DNA of 51,694 nt from Spirochaetota bacterium (GCA_004297825.1 SCSX01000008.1:1-51694), one strand, 5' to 3'. Counted from the stretch's first letter, positions 24,042 through 31,705 are shown. Numbers and translations: made by a program. Notes: a model not told the origin generated them from the letters alone.

Positions 24042-24479
24042 ATGTCAATCGACACGAAGTTTATCGGCAAGACGTACCCGACGAAGACCTATGACGTAAG
24101 CAAGGACAAGATCGCCGAGTTCGCGCACGGCATCAAGAACCCGGACCCGCATTTTATCGACGAGGAATTTGCGAAGAAATCGAAATACGGCTGCGTGATC
24201 GCGCCGCCCACGTTCGCGGTACTGTTCGGGGCGCAGGTCATCGCGCCCATGTTCTTCGACGCCGAGCTCAATCTCAACATGTGGATGCTGGTTCATGGCG
24301 AGCAGGAGTTTGAGTTCATGGAAGTCGTGAAGGCGGGGGATTCCATCACCACCAGCGGCAAGATCGTGAACATCGTGAACAAGGAAAAGCTCGACGTGAT
24401 TTCCTACGAAGTAAATTCTAAAAATCAACTTGGGAAAGACGTCTGCAGGGGAATGTATACGTTCGTGGTGAGGAAATAA
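24042..24479 (+). CDS. MaoC/HadA-like hot-dog protein
   Basis: A 145-residue hot-dog protein of the MaoC_dehydrat_N type, with HFIDEEFAKKSKYGCVIAPPTF and the HGEQEFEFMEVVKAGD segment typical of HadA-like and FAS1-like dehydratase subunits. It lacks the D-x4-H catalytic motif and is probably the substrate-binding half of a heterodimer whose catalytic half is the next gene. The ATG at 24042 follows AGGAGGAAAAC. The stop is 2 bases before the next ATG, so translation is coupled. Confidence 0.85.
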   Translation: MSIDTKFIGKTYPTKTYDVSKDKIAEFAHGIKNPDPHFIDEEFAKKSKYGCVIAPPTFAVLFGAQVIAPMFFDAELNLNMWMLVHGEQEFEFMEVVKAGDSITTSGKIVNIVNKEKLDVISYEVNSKNQLGKDVCRGMYTFVVRK

Positions 24480-24481
24480 CG

Positions 24482-24871
24482 ATGAATACGAAATTGGAAA
24501 TGGGTGCTGTCTACAGCGCAAAGGAAGAGGTCGACAAGTACCGCGCGCTCTATTACGCGGGCGCGTCGGGGGATTTTAATCCCATTCACATTGACCCTGA
24601 GTTCGGGAAAATGGTGGGCCTGGGGGGTGTGATACTCCAGGGCCTGTGCACGCTTGGCTTCGTCGCAAAATCGGTCACGGACTGGGCGGGGGACCCCGGG
24701 CGGCTCAAGAGGATCAAGTGCCGGTTCGCCGCGCCGGTCCACCTGGGCGACTTTGTGCAGACGGCGGGCGAGGTCGTCGAGATGAGCGGCGGCCGCGCGA
24801 AGCTTGACATCAAGGTCACCAACCAGGACGGTACGGAGGTTCTCAAGGCGGTCCAGGCGGAGGTCGAATAG
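24482..24871 (+). CDS. MaoC/HadB-like enoyl-CoA hydratase, catalytic subunit
   Basis: A 129-residue MaoC-fold protein with the hydratase-2 motif YAGASGDFNPIHIDPEFGK, carrying the catalytic Asp and His, then VILQGLCTLGF. With the HadA-like partner just upstream it would form an (R)-specific enoyl-CoA hydratase, as do HadAB and the ChsH1-ChsH2 pair. It probably hydrates the product of the paired acyl-CoA dehydrogenases. It is the last gene of the catabolic cluster; an intrinsic terminator follows 47 bases later. Confidence 0.88.
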   Translation: MNTKLEMGAVYSAKEEVDKYRALYYAGASGDFNPIHIDPEFGKMVGLGGVILQGLCTLGFVAKSVTDWAGDPGRLKRIKCRFAAPVHLGDFVQTAGEVVEMSGGRAKLDIKVTNQDGTEVLKAVQAEVE

Positions 24872-24917
24872 GGAAATACTTACCGGAGCATCATTTAAGA
24901 CGAGCCACGATTTGAAT

Positions 24918-24946
24918 GGGCGGGACCGGTGTCCCGCCCCTTATCT
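24918..24946 (+). terminator. Intrinsic terminator of the catabolic cluster
   Basis: GGGCGGGAC (24918-24926), loop CGGT and GTCCCGCCC (24931-24939) form a perfect 9-bp stem followed by CTTATCT. It lies after the last MaoC gene and before the transposase relic. Confidence 0.75.
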
Positions 24947-24997
24947 ATGGTGCGCACGGCACGGGCGTACGCTTGGTGGTGAAAGTCTTCTATGGAG

Positions 24998-25278
24998 ATT
25001 GAAAGCACCAATCGGATACCGGATTTACGGCCGAATTCCGCTATTACGGCATTTACGCCTACGGAGCAGGCGAGAAGCTCAGGAAAATCCGGAGCGCGGC
25101 ATGGAAGGCGGCAATAGAGCATTCGTTCGAGACCAATCCCGAACAATGCCCCGACTGCGGCGCGCGCATGTTTCCCTCCGTGGTATTTTCGAGTTTTGCG
25201 GAAAAGGTATGGTACAGGACTTGGAGGGAGTGCTCGCTTTACAAGGGGTATTTCCGGTCCATGAAGAGGGGGCCGTAG
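24998..25278 (+). pseudogene. 3' relic of an IS91-like transposase
   Basis: In one frame the DNA reads RYYGIYAYGAGEKLRK, EQCPDCGARMFPSVVFSS and finally KGYFRSMKRGP before TAG 25276. The 'RYYG.YA' phrase followed by a CPxCG zinc knuckle and a basic tail resembles the C-terminal end of IS91/IS801-type transposases. There is no start, and a TGA interrupts the frame upstream, so only the 3' end survives. It lies between the catabolic cluster and the AT-rich island, marking past mobile-element activity. The family call is from memory. Confidence 0.5.
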
Positions 25279-25312
25279 GCAACCTGCGTTTTTTTGCATC
25301 ACCGATTATGGA

Positions 25313-25340
25313 TTGACTTTTCATCACCGCTTTCTAATAT
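25313..25340 (+). promoter_or_regulatory. Promoter at the left edge of the AT-rich island
   Basis: TTGACT (25313-25318), a 16-base spacer and TAATAT (25335-25340) make a strong sigma-70-like promoter reading into the island. No intact start codon lies close downstream, so it may be left from a lost gene or serve the frame at 25510. Confidence 0.55.
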
Positions 25341-25460
25341 CTGAGAAACGGTCAGAGGCCATTTTGCCTGGATATACAGAAAAATCGTAATTTTGGAGCG
25401 TTTGCAAATTTTAAGCCTCCAGCCTGGGAGCTTTTTGCCGGGGAAGGGCAGCTTCATTAA
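25338..25460 (+). pseudogene. C-terminal relic matching the protein at 28051
   Basis: The frame after TAA 25335 encodes about 40 residues with no start and ends NFKPPAWELFAGEGQLH-stop. The same 17 residues end the 232-residue protein at 28051-28749. This is the coding part of the left copy of the 132-bp direct repeat. It shows that the repeat arose from the 3' end of that gene. Confidence 0.75.
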
Positions 25461-25537
25461 GGAGCACACTTCCGGGAAGCGGGGTTATGTCAGGAAGCTT
25501 TAACCTTAGCGAGGGCGCAGTTTCCTTGATGTTAAAT
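25406..25537 (+). repeat. Left 132-bp direct repeat of the island
   Basis: Matches 28695-28826 with only three differences, all G here and A in the right copy. It carries the last codons of the 28051-type gene and about 77 bases after its stop. The two copies bound the AT-rich island and are 3289 bases apart. Confidence 0.9.
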
Positions 25538-26367
25538 TGGCCACTCATTTTAAATGGGATGGGGATTGCGGAATAAGATATCTATCGGAAGTGCCACTAG
25601 ATCAAGGTCGTTACAATACCATTTATATCGGGCTGGACTGCATCGGATTTCAACTAACGGGTCTATATATTCTGGGATATATCAAGGATAATATCCACTG
25701 CGTGGGGACAAACGTTGGTGGCGTGATAAGCTCCCAGGAAGCCATCGATCTGAATTTATATGAAATAGATGATAATTATATCCCATTTCTTGTTCGTACG
25801 GAGGAAAAGAAATTTTACATATTTACTCATGAAGGGGTCAAATATTGGTACGCGTATGATGATTTTAACGATATTACACCCGAAGATAAAAGAACCGTGG
25901 AATTTTTTGTAGAGGTAAGGGAAAACGATAAATTCATAGGATTAAATCCGGCAACTATAGAAAATCTTCCGGAAGAAGTTCGGAACAAGGCTTTATATAA
26001 ATTGATACCAAGTGAGGAATATATTCAAAAGTGCGTTCCCAATGACGGCGAGCATTATTATTCAGCCGGGGTGGGTAATACTTTGGCAAATGTTTTTGGA
26101 CTCTTCAAATTTTATTATACTGCCCAGGTGGCCGAACAAGACCGAGTGGGAATGATTGGGGTGATGAGGCAGCTGGATAATCGCATACTAGCAATGGATC
26201 ATACGGGAACCATAAAGACATATCGAACTGACTACGTAAGTCATGTATATACGGTTTTACCAGGAGATCGAGTAGCAGATAGTTCAATAGATGCTGGATT
26301 GTATATTTGGGAACCTAATAAATATAAAGACCTTACAAAATATTACCTGCAAATACAATTAAAATAA
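25510..26367 (+). CDS. Island protein 1, unknown function
   Basis: An open frame of about 285 codons from just after TAG 25507. There is no good ATG; the TTG at 25537 would give 276 residues (ATHFKWDGDCGIRYLSEV...). I recognise no family. It lacks a signal peptide. It is hydrophilic and rich in Asp, Tyr and Ile, and its codon use is AT-rich, unlike the neighbours. The C-terminal 109 residues, from NDGEHYYSAGVGNT, are repeated in a decayed copy at 27040-27366. The missing start suggests the gene is itself the tail of a larger protein or was joined to new upstream DNA by the repeat. It may be a polymorphic-toxin or surface-protein tip; this is only inference from the pattern of C-terminal duplication. 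Confidence 0.5.
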   Translation, partial: RGRSFLDVKLATHFKWDGDCGIRYLSEVPLDQGRYNTIYIGLDCIGFQLTGLYILGYIKDNIHCVGTNVGGVISSQEAIDLNLYEIDDNYIPFLVRTEEKKFYIFTHEGVKYWYAYDDFNDITPEDKRTVEFFVEVRENDKFIGLNPATIENLPEEVRNKALYKLIPSEEYIQKCVPNDGEHYYSAGVGNTLANVFGLFKFYYTAQVAEQDRVGMIGVMRQLDNRILAMDHTGTIKTYRTDYVSHVYTVLPGDRVADSSIDAGLYIWEPNKYKDLTKYYLQIQLK

Positions 26368-27033
26368 GGTAGCAGTTGGAGGCTCATTCAATGGAAACGA
26401 CGAATTCTAGGGGTAAGAGTTGTATTATATATAAGTCATTCAAGGTCTTCATGTCATTTATTCTGCTAGCACCAATATTATTATATGATGCGACTTTTTC
26501 GCAGAATAGAGTAGCAACAACAAATTATCCCCTGGAAAATATCGTTTTGATAAAAAACAGCTTTGACTATGGCGAAATAAAAGAAATTAAAGCAGACTTA
26601 CTTCAACAGATATTAGTTGGTGAATGGAGGTCTACACCTAGCGAGTTCGTTACGTTTAAAACGGACGGTACTTTTAAAGTTCGATGGAATAATAGCTGGA
26701 CACCATACGAGGGGCAATGGAAAGCAGAAGATAATGCTATTCTGTTCAGAGTTAAAATCGATGCAAAAGGAAACCTGTCCGAATGGAAAGTTAGCAAAAT
26801 TACACATACTGAATATCGGTTGTGTGAATCATGTGGATCTAGAGAGTCCTTTATGATAAAATTGGAGCACACTTATTTTGATACATGGGAAATTCATAAT
26901 GCCTATTTTTTAACTGGTCAAATCTGTATCAATTTCAATTAAATAGATCAGGATAAAGTCAATGAATATAATATTCAAGTCCACCATATATTCTGCGTAC
27001 TATTGTTGATTGCTAAAGATAACCAATCGGCCT
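26041..27033 (+). repeat. Tandem duplication, unit 1
   Basis: This stretch (the C-terminal part of island protein 1, the secreted protein gene, and a tail ending AAAGATAACCAATCGGCCTG) is repeated at 27040-28037. The first half is nearly identical at the DNA level; the secreted genes have diverged further. The start-to-start distance is 999 bases. Confidence 0.85.
26391..26942 (+). CDS. Secreted lipocalin-like island protein, copy 1
   Basis: A 183-residue protein with a signal-anchor-like hydrophobic segment at about 15-35 (FKVFMSFILLAPILLYDATF). The mature part contains LVGEWRSTPSEFVTFKTDG, YEGQWKAEDNAILFRV and a later RLCESCGSRESFM with two cysteines. The 'L.G.W......FxxDGtf......G.W' pattern is that of lipocalin-like beta-barrel domains. 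Function is unknown. GGAGG lies 9 bases before ATG 26391. A diverged second copy follows at 27395. AT-rich codons mark it as foreign to the GC-rich background. Confidence 0.65.
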   Translation: METTNSRGKSCIIYKSFKVFMSFILLAPILLYDATFSQNRVATTNYPLENIVLIKNSFDYGEIKEIKADLLQQILVGEWRSTPSEFVTFKTDGTFKVRWNNSWTPYEGQWKAEDNAILFRVKIDAKGNLSEWKVSKITHTEYRLCESCGSRESFMIKLEHTYFDTWEIHNAYFLTGQICINFN

Positions 27034-27039
27034 GAAGGC

Positions 27040-27366
27040 AATGACGGCGAGCATTATTATTCAGCCGGGGTGGGTAATACTTTGGCAAATGTTTTTGGAC
27101 TCTTCAAATTATATTATGCCGCCCAGGTGGCCGAACAGGACCGCGTGGGAATGATTGGGGTGATGAGGCAGCCGGATCATCGCATACAGGCAATGGATCA
27201 TACGGGAACCATAAAGACATATCGAACGGACTTCGTGAGTCATGTATATACGGTTTTGCTTGATGATCAAGTAGCAGATAGTTCAATAAAGGGTGGATTG
27301 GATATTGGGAAATAGGAAGACTATAAAGACCTTACAAAATATTACATGCAAATACAATTAAAATAA
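27040..27366 (+). pseudogene. Decayed copy of the island protein 1 C-terminus
   Basis: In-frame copy of the last 109 residues of island protein 1, starting NDGEHYYSAGVGNTLANVF. An in-frame TAG at 27313 interrupts it; after that the frame continues with DYKDLTKYYMQIQLK to a stop at 27364. It is 5'-truncated by the duplication and has no start of its own, although a TTG at 27010 opens the same frame through the preceding tail. It is the first half of tandem unit 2. Confidence 0.75.
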
Positions 27367-27394
27367 GATAGATAGTTAAGTTGGAGGTCATACA

Positions 27395-27946
27395 ATGGAA
27401 ACGACGAAATTCGGGGGCAAGAGTTATATTAAGTACAAATCATTTATGCTCTTAGTGACATTTATTCTTCTATCACCAATATTATTAAATGATGCAACTT
27501 ATTCACAGAATAGAATAGCAGGAACAAATTACCCCCTGGAAAATATCGTTTTGATAAAAAAAAGTTTCGAGTTTGGCGAAATACAAGAAATTAAAGCAAC
27601 CTTGCTTCAACAGATATTAGTTGGTGAATGGAGATCTACGCCTAGCGAATTCGTTACGTTTAATGCGGACGGTACTTTTAAAGTTATATGGTATAATAGC
27701 GGGACATCATACGAGGGTCAATGGAAAGCAGAAGATAATGCTATTCTGTTTCGAGTTAAAATCGATGCAAAAGGAAACCTGTCCGAATGGAAAGTCAGCA
27801 AAATTACACATATTGAATATCTGTCGTGCGAGCGATGTGGATTTAGAGAATTTTTTATGATTAAATTGGAGCACACTTATTTTTATACATGGGAAATTAA
27901 TAATGCATATTTTATAACTGGTCAAATCTCTATCCGGTTCAATTAA
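27395..27946 (+). CDS. Secreted lipocalin-like island protein, copy 2
   Basis: A 183-residue paralogue of the protein at 26391, same length, with the same hydrophobic N-terminus (LLVTFILLSPILLNDATY) and mature landmarks LVGEWRSTPSEFVTF, YEGQWKAEDNAILFRV and SCERCGFREFFM. Its frame is intact although the neighbouring duplicated fragment is broken, which suggests that this gene was kept under selection. TTGGAGG precedes the ATG. Function is unknown; an immunity-like role in an antagonism system is one untested idea. Confidence 0.65.
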   Translation: METTKFGGKSYIKYKSFMLLVTFILLSPILLNDATYSQNRIAGTNYPLENIVLIKKSFEFGEIQEIKATLLQQILVGEWRSTPSEFVTFNADGTFKVIWYNSGTSYEGQWKAEDNAILFRVKIDAKGNLSEWKVSKITHIEYLSCERCGFREFFMIKLEHTYFYTWEINNAYFITGQISIRFN

Positions 27947-28050
27947 GTAGATGTGGACAGCTCAATGAATAATATAATAAAGTCCAGCACATCTTCCGGC
28001 TACTATTCTTAATTGCCAAAGATAACCAATCGGCCTGGGGGCGAAACTAC

Positions 28051-28749
28051 ATGAACGCGACAATCGAGAACTGGATCGGGCGATTACATAACGGTGAAAA
28101 GGTCAATCTTGCTGCAATATCTGAAATATTCCATCTATTCCCCGGCATCGATCATGGCTCCATTTTGGCTCCGTTACTGTTAACCCAGGAAAATATCGAA
28201 ATCACTGGAATTGATCAAACACTATCAGATGGCAACCAAGATATCGCGAATATTTCCTTCGACCTCTCGTTAACTCAAGCAGTCTCCATTATGAATGACA
28301 GATTCTCCTTATCGAATATTCATATGGAGCTCAATTATGTAACACCGGAAAATAGTTTTGGCGATCTTAACGCGTCATTGATTGGCAATATGACAAACCC
28401 GGAGAATACGATTTCACAAGCCGTCTTTCTTGCGATTAATACCAATGAATCGTTCAGCAGGCAATGGGTTCTTTATTCAAGCATGGAGGCGGGTGCGCTC
28501 TCTGAATTTGAACTATTGAAACAAATAGTGAACGCACCCGATCTTCAAGAAGGCCTCCCTGGATATCTGCCGCCTCCGGATACGGCGCGTATTACAAATC
28601 TCGGAATTAATTTATCAAAGGACCTGGCTGAAACCAAGAATATATCATTCGAGCTCGAATACGGCGGGTGGATGATTGCAGAACCGGTCGCATTAAATTT
28701 TAAGCCTCCAGCCTGGGAGCTTTTTGCCGGGGAAGGGCAGCTTCATTAA
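28051..28749 (+). CDS. Island protein of unknown function with duplicated C-terminus
   Basis: A 232-residue protein of alternating hydrophobic and polar stretches, probably rich in beta strands (ITGIDQTLSD, ISFDLSLTQAV, ITNLGINLSKDL, ISFELEYGGW). It has no signal peptide and few cysteines, and I recognise no family; it could be one repeat unit of a larger beta-rich protein. It ends NFKPPAWELFAGEGQLH, which is also present as a relic before the island. The ATG at 28051 has only a weak ribosome site and lies just past the end of the tandem duplication, so the N-terminus may be artificial and the gene a fragment. Confidence 0.5.
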   Translation: MNATIENWIGRLHNGEKVNLAAISEIFHLFPGIDHGSILAPLLLTQENIEITGIDQTLSDGNQDIANISFDLSLTQAVSIMNDRFSLSNIHMELNYVTPENSFGDLNASLIGNMTNPENTISQAVFLAINTNESFSRQWVLYSSMEAGALSEFELLKQIVNAPDLQEGLPGYLPPPDTARITNLGINLSKDLAETKNISFELEYGGWMIAEPVALNFKPPAWELFAGEGQLH

Positions 28750-28826
28750 GGAGCACACTTCCGGGAAGCGGGGTTATATCAGGAAGCTTTAACCTTAACG
28801 AGGGCGCAGTTTCCTTGATATTAAAT
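28695..28826 (+). repeat. Right 132-bp direct repeat of the island
   Basis: Copy of 25406-25537 with three G-to-A differences. It covers the last codons of the 28051 gene and its 3' flank, ending just before a strong terminator. Confidence 0.9.
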
Positions 28827-28829
28827 CGA

Positions 28830-28879
28830 CATGCATGCGAAAAGGGCGGGAAATTCATCCCGCCCTTTTCGCATGCATG
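28830..28879. terminator. Bidirectional terminator, 22-bp stem
   Basis: The 22 bases 28830-28851 pair perfectly with 28858-28879 around the loop AATTCA. The inner part AAAAGGGCGGGA / TCCCGCCCTTTT is a classic A-tract/stem/T-tract bidirectional terminator, extended by GCATGCATG-type outer arms. It separates the convergent island and LPP20-like genes. Confidence 0.8.
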
Positions 28880-28908
28880 AACGGCCGGCCGCGTCCGCGG
28901 CTTTTCGA

Positions 28909-29250
28909 TTATCGGCGCCCGCTGATCACTCCTTCCAGTTGAATGACATACGTGATGACGACGTAGTCGTTCGCGCTTTGGTAATCTTCCACGATGCCGT
29001 TGCGGATCACATCGACGCTCACGTCCAGGAATTCCTGCGAAAGCACCTGCGCGTTGGTAAGCGCGGCCTCTTTCGCCGATTCATACCGCTCGGTTTCGTT
29101 TTTCAGGGCGGCATTCGGGTAACCTTTGCAAACCACGAAAAAGGTGTTGTCGTCCCTGAATCCGCGGTCAATGAGCACGTCCCTGGAAAAGAGCCCGGAC
29201 GCGGTTAATAAAACGATGAATGCCGCGACGATAATTCCGTATTTGTTCAT
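28909..29250 (-). CDS. Small exported protein, LPP20-like
   Basis: A 113-residue protein with a signal peptide (NKYGIIVAAFIVLLTASGLFS). The mature part, VVCKGYPNAALKNETERYESAKEAALTNAQVLSQ, has the 'G.P......A...A...A' layout of the LPP20 family of small exported proteins, in which an early alanine-rich helix precedes a beta segment (YVVITYVIQLEGV). No lipobox cysteine is clear. Function is unknown. It ends just before a bidirectional terminator. Confidence 0.55.
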   Translation of the reverse strand: MNKYGIIVAAFIVLLTASGLFSRDVLIDRGFRDDNTFFVVCKGYPNAALKNETERYESAKEAALTNAQVLSQEFLDVSVDVIRNGIVEDYQSANDYVVITYVIQLEGVISGRR

Positions 29251-29403
29251 GATACCTTCACAAGTGCCCGTTTAGCCTAAGAAGCGCAGTAACTCCGCAT
29301 ATGTCAAGGGATGGGTACCGAAAATTCCATTCTCCTGTTTTCTGCTTGATAAATAAAATGAGAACACGATAGTAAAAAAGCCGGGTGCCACGTTTTCCGT
29401 GCA

Positions 29404-30123
29404 GTGAAAATGATGATGACAGCCATAATCAGCCTCCTGCTCCAGTTCGCTCCCCATGCGGTCGAGGACTACCGGCAGATATTCGGGAGGAACTACCAGG
29501 CTGCCGTCATGTACGTGATCGAGCGCCGTCCCTGGCTGGTTTCGACGCTGCGCGCGTATGGACAGGACCCGGGGGTGCTCGTGCCGGCGGTCTTCCCCGA
29601 GCTCGTGCGCTATTCGCTGCTCCGGGACAAGATGGAGACAGGAGGCCTCATCGTCTTTTACGTGAACCTGGGAAAAGAATACGCGAATTTTTCCGTAGGG
29701 CGCTTCCAGATGAAACCGGCGTTCGTTGAAAAACTCGAGCGGGCGATGGCGGACGACGGGGCGGGCGCCGATTCGCTATCCGCCGTTTCGACCTTTCCCT
29801 CGAATGATCCGCGCGAAATGCGCGTCGCGCGCGTCGCGCGCCTCCGGGACGACGAATGGCAGCTGCGCTACCTGGCGTGCTTCGCATACCTGCTCGACAG
29901 GCGGTTCGGACCGCGCATGCGGGAAATGGACGCGGAGGAAAGGATACGCTTTGTCTCGACCGCCTACAATCGGGGATTCGACCGGGAGTTCGACGACCTA
30001 GTCGAATGGCAGGGGAAGCGCGTCTATCCCTACGGGCCGGGGAGCATGCTTCCCCAGTACAATTACGCGGACATCGCGGCCGATTTTTACCGGCGCTACT
30101 GGAAAGATATGATGGAGGAATGA
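29404..30123 (+). CDS. Exported protein with lysozyme/transglycosylase-like motif
   Basis: A 239-residue protein with a short hydrophobic N-terminus (MMMTAIISLLLQFAP). The centre has VFPELVRYS followed by YANFSVGRFQMKPAFVEKLE, and later AYNRGF and YPYGPGSM. An early Glu in a helix plus an 'S.GrFQMkP' strand resembles goose-type lysozyme and soluble lytic transglycosylase active sites, so peptidoglycan cleavage is a reasonable guess but not firm. The GTG at 29404 and ATG at 29410 are both possible starts. It ends one base before the histone-deacetylase-family gene, so the two are co-transcribed. Confidence 0.5.
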   Translation: MKMMMTAIISLLLQFAPHAVEDYRQIFGRNYQAAVMYVIERRPWLVSTLRAYGQDPGVLVPAVFPELVRYSLLRDKMETGGLIVFYVNLGKEYANFSVGRFQMKPAFVEKLERAMADDGAGADSLSAVSTFPSNDPREMRVARVARLRDDEWQLRYLACFAYLLDRRFGPRMREMDAEERIRFVSTAYNRGFDREFDDLVEWQGKRVYPYGPGSMLPQYNYADIAADFYRRYWKDMMEE

Positions 30124-30124
30124 C

Positions 30125-31069
30125 ATGGCGAAGACGGCGTACCTGTTCGATCCCGTTTACCTTGAGCATAAAACGGAGTGGGGCCATCCCGAGCGCCCCG
30201 AACGCCTGGCCGCCATCGACACGCTTTTAAGAAAGCAGCCGTATTTCAACGAGCTCGTGCGCGTGGAGAAGAAAATTCCCGACCTTAAGCACATCGAGAT
30301 GATACACGATCCCGAGTATATCGCGCGCGCGAAACGCACGATCGAGGGGGGTGAATCGTATTTCGACTCGATGGACACCTCGGTATGCACGCGCTCGTAC
30401 GAGGTCGCGCTCTACGCCGTAGGGGGGTGCCTCAACATGTGTGACTGCATCATGAAAGGGAAGGCGCGGCACGGCTTCTGCGCGGTGCGGCCGCCCGGAC
30501 ATCATGCCGAGCGGAATCAGTCGGCGGGATTCTGCATCTTCAACAACGTGGCGATATCGGCGCGCTATGTCCAGAAGGAATACGGGATCGAGAGGGTTGC
30601 GATCGTCGACTGGGACGTTCACCACGGCAACGGCACCCAGCACTCCTTTGAGGACGACGATTCCATCTATTACATAAGCCTGCACCAGTATTCCTACTAC
30701 CCGGGGACGGGCGCGGAGGGCGAGAAGGGATTCGGCAACGGGAAGGGCTACACGCTGAATTTGCCCATGCGTATGGGAAGCGGCGACGAGGAATACCTTT
30801 CGGCATTCGAGGATTTCATTGTGCCGGAACTCGAGGATTTCGCGCCGCAGGTGATCTTCATCTCCGCGGGATTCGACGCGCATAAAGACGATCCCCTCTC
30901 CGCGATCGAGCTGAGCTCAGGGACCTATTACAAGTTCACGAAGCTCATCCAGGACGTTGCGCGCGGCTACGCCGACGACCGCATCATCGCCGTGCTCGAG
31001 GGGGGCTACGACCTTGACGCCCTCGCCGACAGCGTCGAGCGCGTCATGCAGGCCTTCGTGGAGGCGTAA
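30125..31069 (+). CDS. Histone-deacetylase-family amidohydrolase
   Basis: A 314-residue arginase-fold zinc deacylase. Family motifs in order: GHPERPERLAAI, HDPEYI, RPPGHHA (catalytic histidines), NNVAISARY, IVDWDVHHGNGTQ (zinc Asp and His), ISAGFDAHKDDPL (second zinc Asp) and VLEGGYD. Bacterial members deacetylate polyamines (AphA) or acetyl-CoA synthetase (AcuC) or act on unknown amides. It is translationally linked to the exported protein upstream. The substrate is not predictable here. Confidence 0.9.
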   Translation: MAKTAYLFDPVYLEHKTEWGHPERPERLAAIDTLLRKQPYFNELVRVEKKIPDLKHIEMIHDPEYIARAKRTIEGGESYFDSMDTSVCTRSYEVALYAVGGCLNMCDCIMKGKARHGFCAVRPPGHHAERNQSAGFCIFNNVAISARYVQKEYGIERVAIVDWDVHHGNGTQHSFEDDDSIYYISLHQYSYYPGTGAEGEKGFGNGKGYTLNLPMRMGSGDEEYLSAFEDFIVPELEDFAPQVIFISAGFDAHKDDPLSAIELSSGTYYKFTKLIQDVARGYADDRIIAVLEGGYDLDALADSVERVMQAFVEA

Positions 31070-31099
31070 AAAAGCCGCGTGCGCCTGCGCGCATGCGGC
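31070..31099 (-). terminator. Terminator of the rubrerythrin gene
   Basis: GCCGCGTGCGC (31074-31084) and GCGCATGCGGC (31089-31099) pair around CTGC with one wobble. On the minus strand the stem is followed by TTTTTTAC, a good intrinsic terminator for the rubrerythrin gene. It sits right behind the convergent deacetylase stop. Confidence 0.75.
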
Positions 31100-31129
31100 C
31101 TTGATGCCCGTACGGGTGACGGACGCGTC

Positions 31130-31705
31130 CTAATAGTTTTCAGCCAGGATTTCGAAATACGCCTTTGCGTGCGCGCACGCCGGGCATGCCTCGGGGGCTT
31201 CGGCACCCTCGTGGACATAGCCGCAGTTCCGGCACTTCCACTGCGTCTTCGAGTCCTTCTTGAAAACCTTTCCATCCAGGATGTTTTTCATGAGTTGGAT
31301 ATACCGCTTCTCGTGGTGCGCCTCCACCTCGGCGACCTTGCGGAAAATGAACGCCACGTCCATATACCCCTCTTCCTCCGCGATGCGCGCGAACCCGGGA
31401 TAGATGCTTGTGTGCTCCATATTTTCGCCGCCCGCCGCGGCCTTGAGGTTTTCCATCGTGCTGCCGACCGTCCCCGCGGGGAATGCGGCAACTATCTCCA
31501 TCTCCCCGCCCTCGAGAAACTTGAAGAAACGCTTCGCGTGCTCCTTTTCGTTCTCGGCGGTTTCCTGGAAAATTTCCGCTATCTGCTCATACCCTTCCTT
31601 TTTCGCCTGCGAGGCGAAGTAGGTGTATCGGTTGCGCGCCTGGGATTCCCCCGCGAACGACGCGAGCAGATTTTTCTCGGTTTTCGAACCCTTGATGCTC
31701 TTCAT
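31130..31705 (-). CDS. rbr: Rubrerythrin
   Basis: A 191-residue rubrerythrin. The four-helix diiron domain has the two ExxH pairs (NEKEHAKRF and VEAHHEKRY) and the other ligands in [11 protein letters not shown] and AEEEGY. The C-terminal rubredoxin-like domain has [10 protein letters not shown] and [13 protein letters not shown]. It reduces hydrogen peroxide in anaerobes using electrons from rubredoxin, which is encoded next door at 31850. AGGAGG precedes the ATG. Confidence 0.95.
   Translation of the reverse strand: MKSIKGSKTEKNLLASFAGESQARNRYTYFASQAKKEGYEQIAEIFQETAENEKEHAKRFFKFLEGGEMEIVAAFPAGTVGSTMENLKAAAGGENMEHTSIYPGFARIAEEEGYMDVAFIFRKVAEVEAHHEKRYIQLMKNILDGKVFKKDSKTQWKCRNCGYVHEGAEAPEACPACAHAKAYFEILAENY

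Larger units (their letters stand above)
27040..28037 (+). repeat. Tandem duplication, unit 2
   Basis: Second copy of the approximately 1-kb unit described at 26041-27033. Both units end with the tail AAAGATAACCAATCGGCCTG (27014-27033 and 28018-28037), after which the sequences differ, placing the right breakpoint there. Confidence 0.85.

Noticed and set aside
25406-28826. Direct repeats of the island as a CRISPR array
   Set aside because: There are only two long copies 3.3 kb apart, with genes between, and no short regular repeats or spacers.
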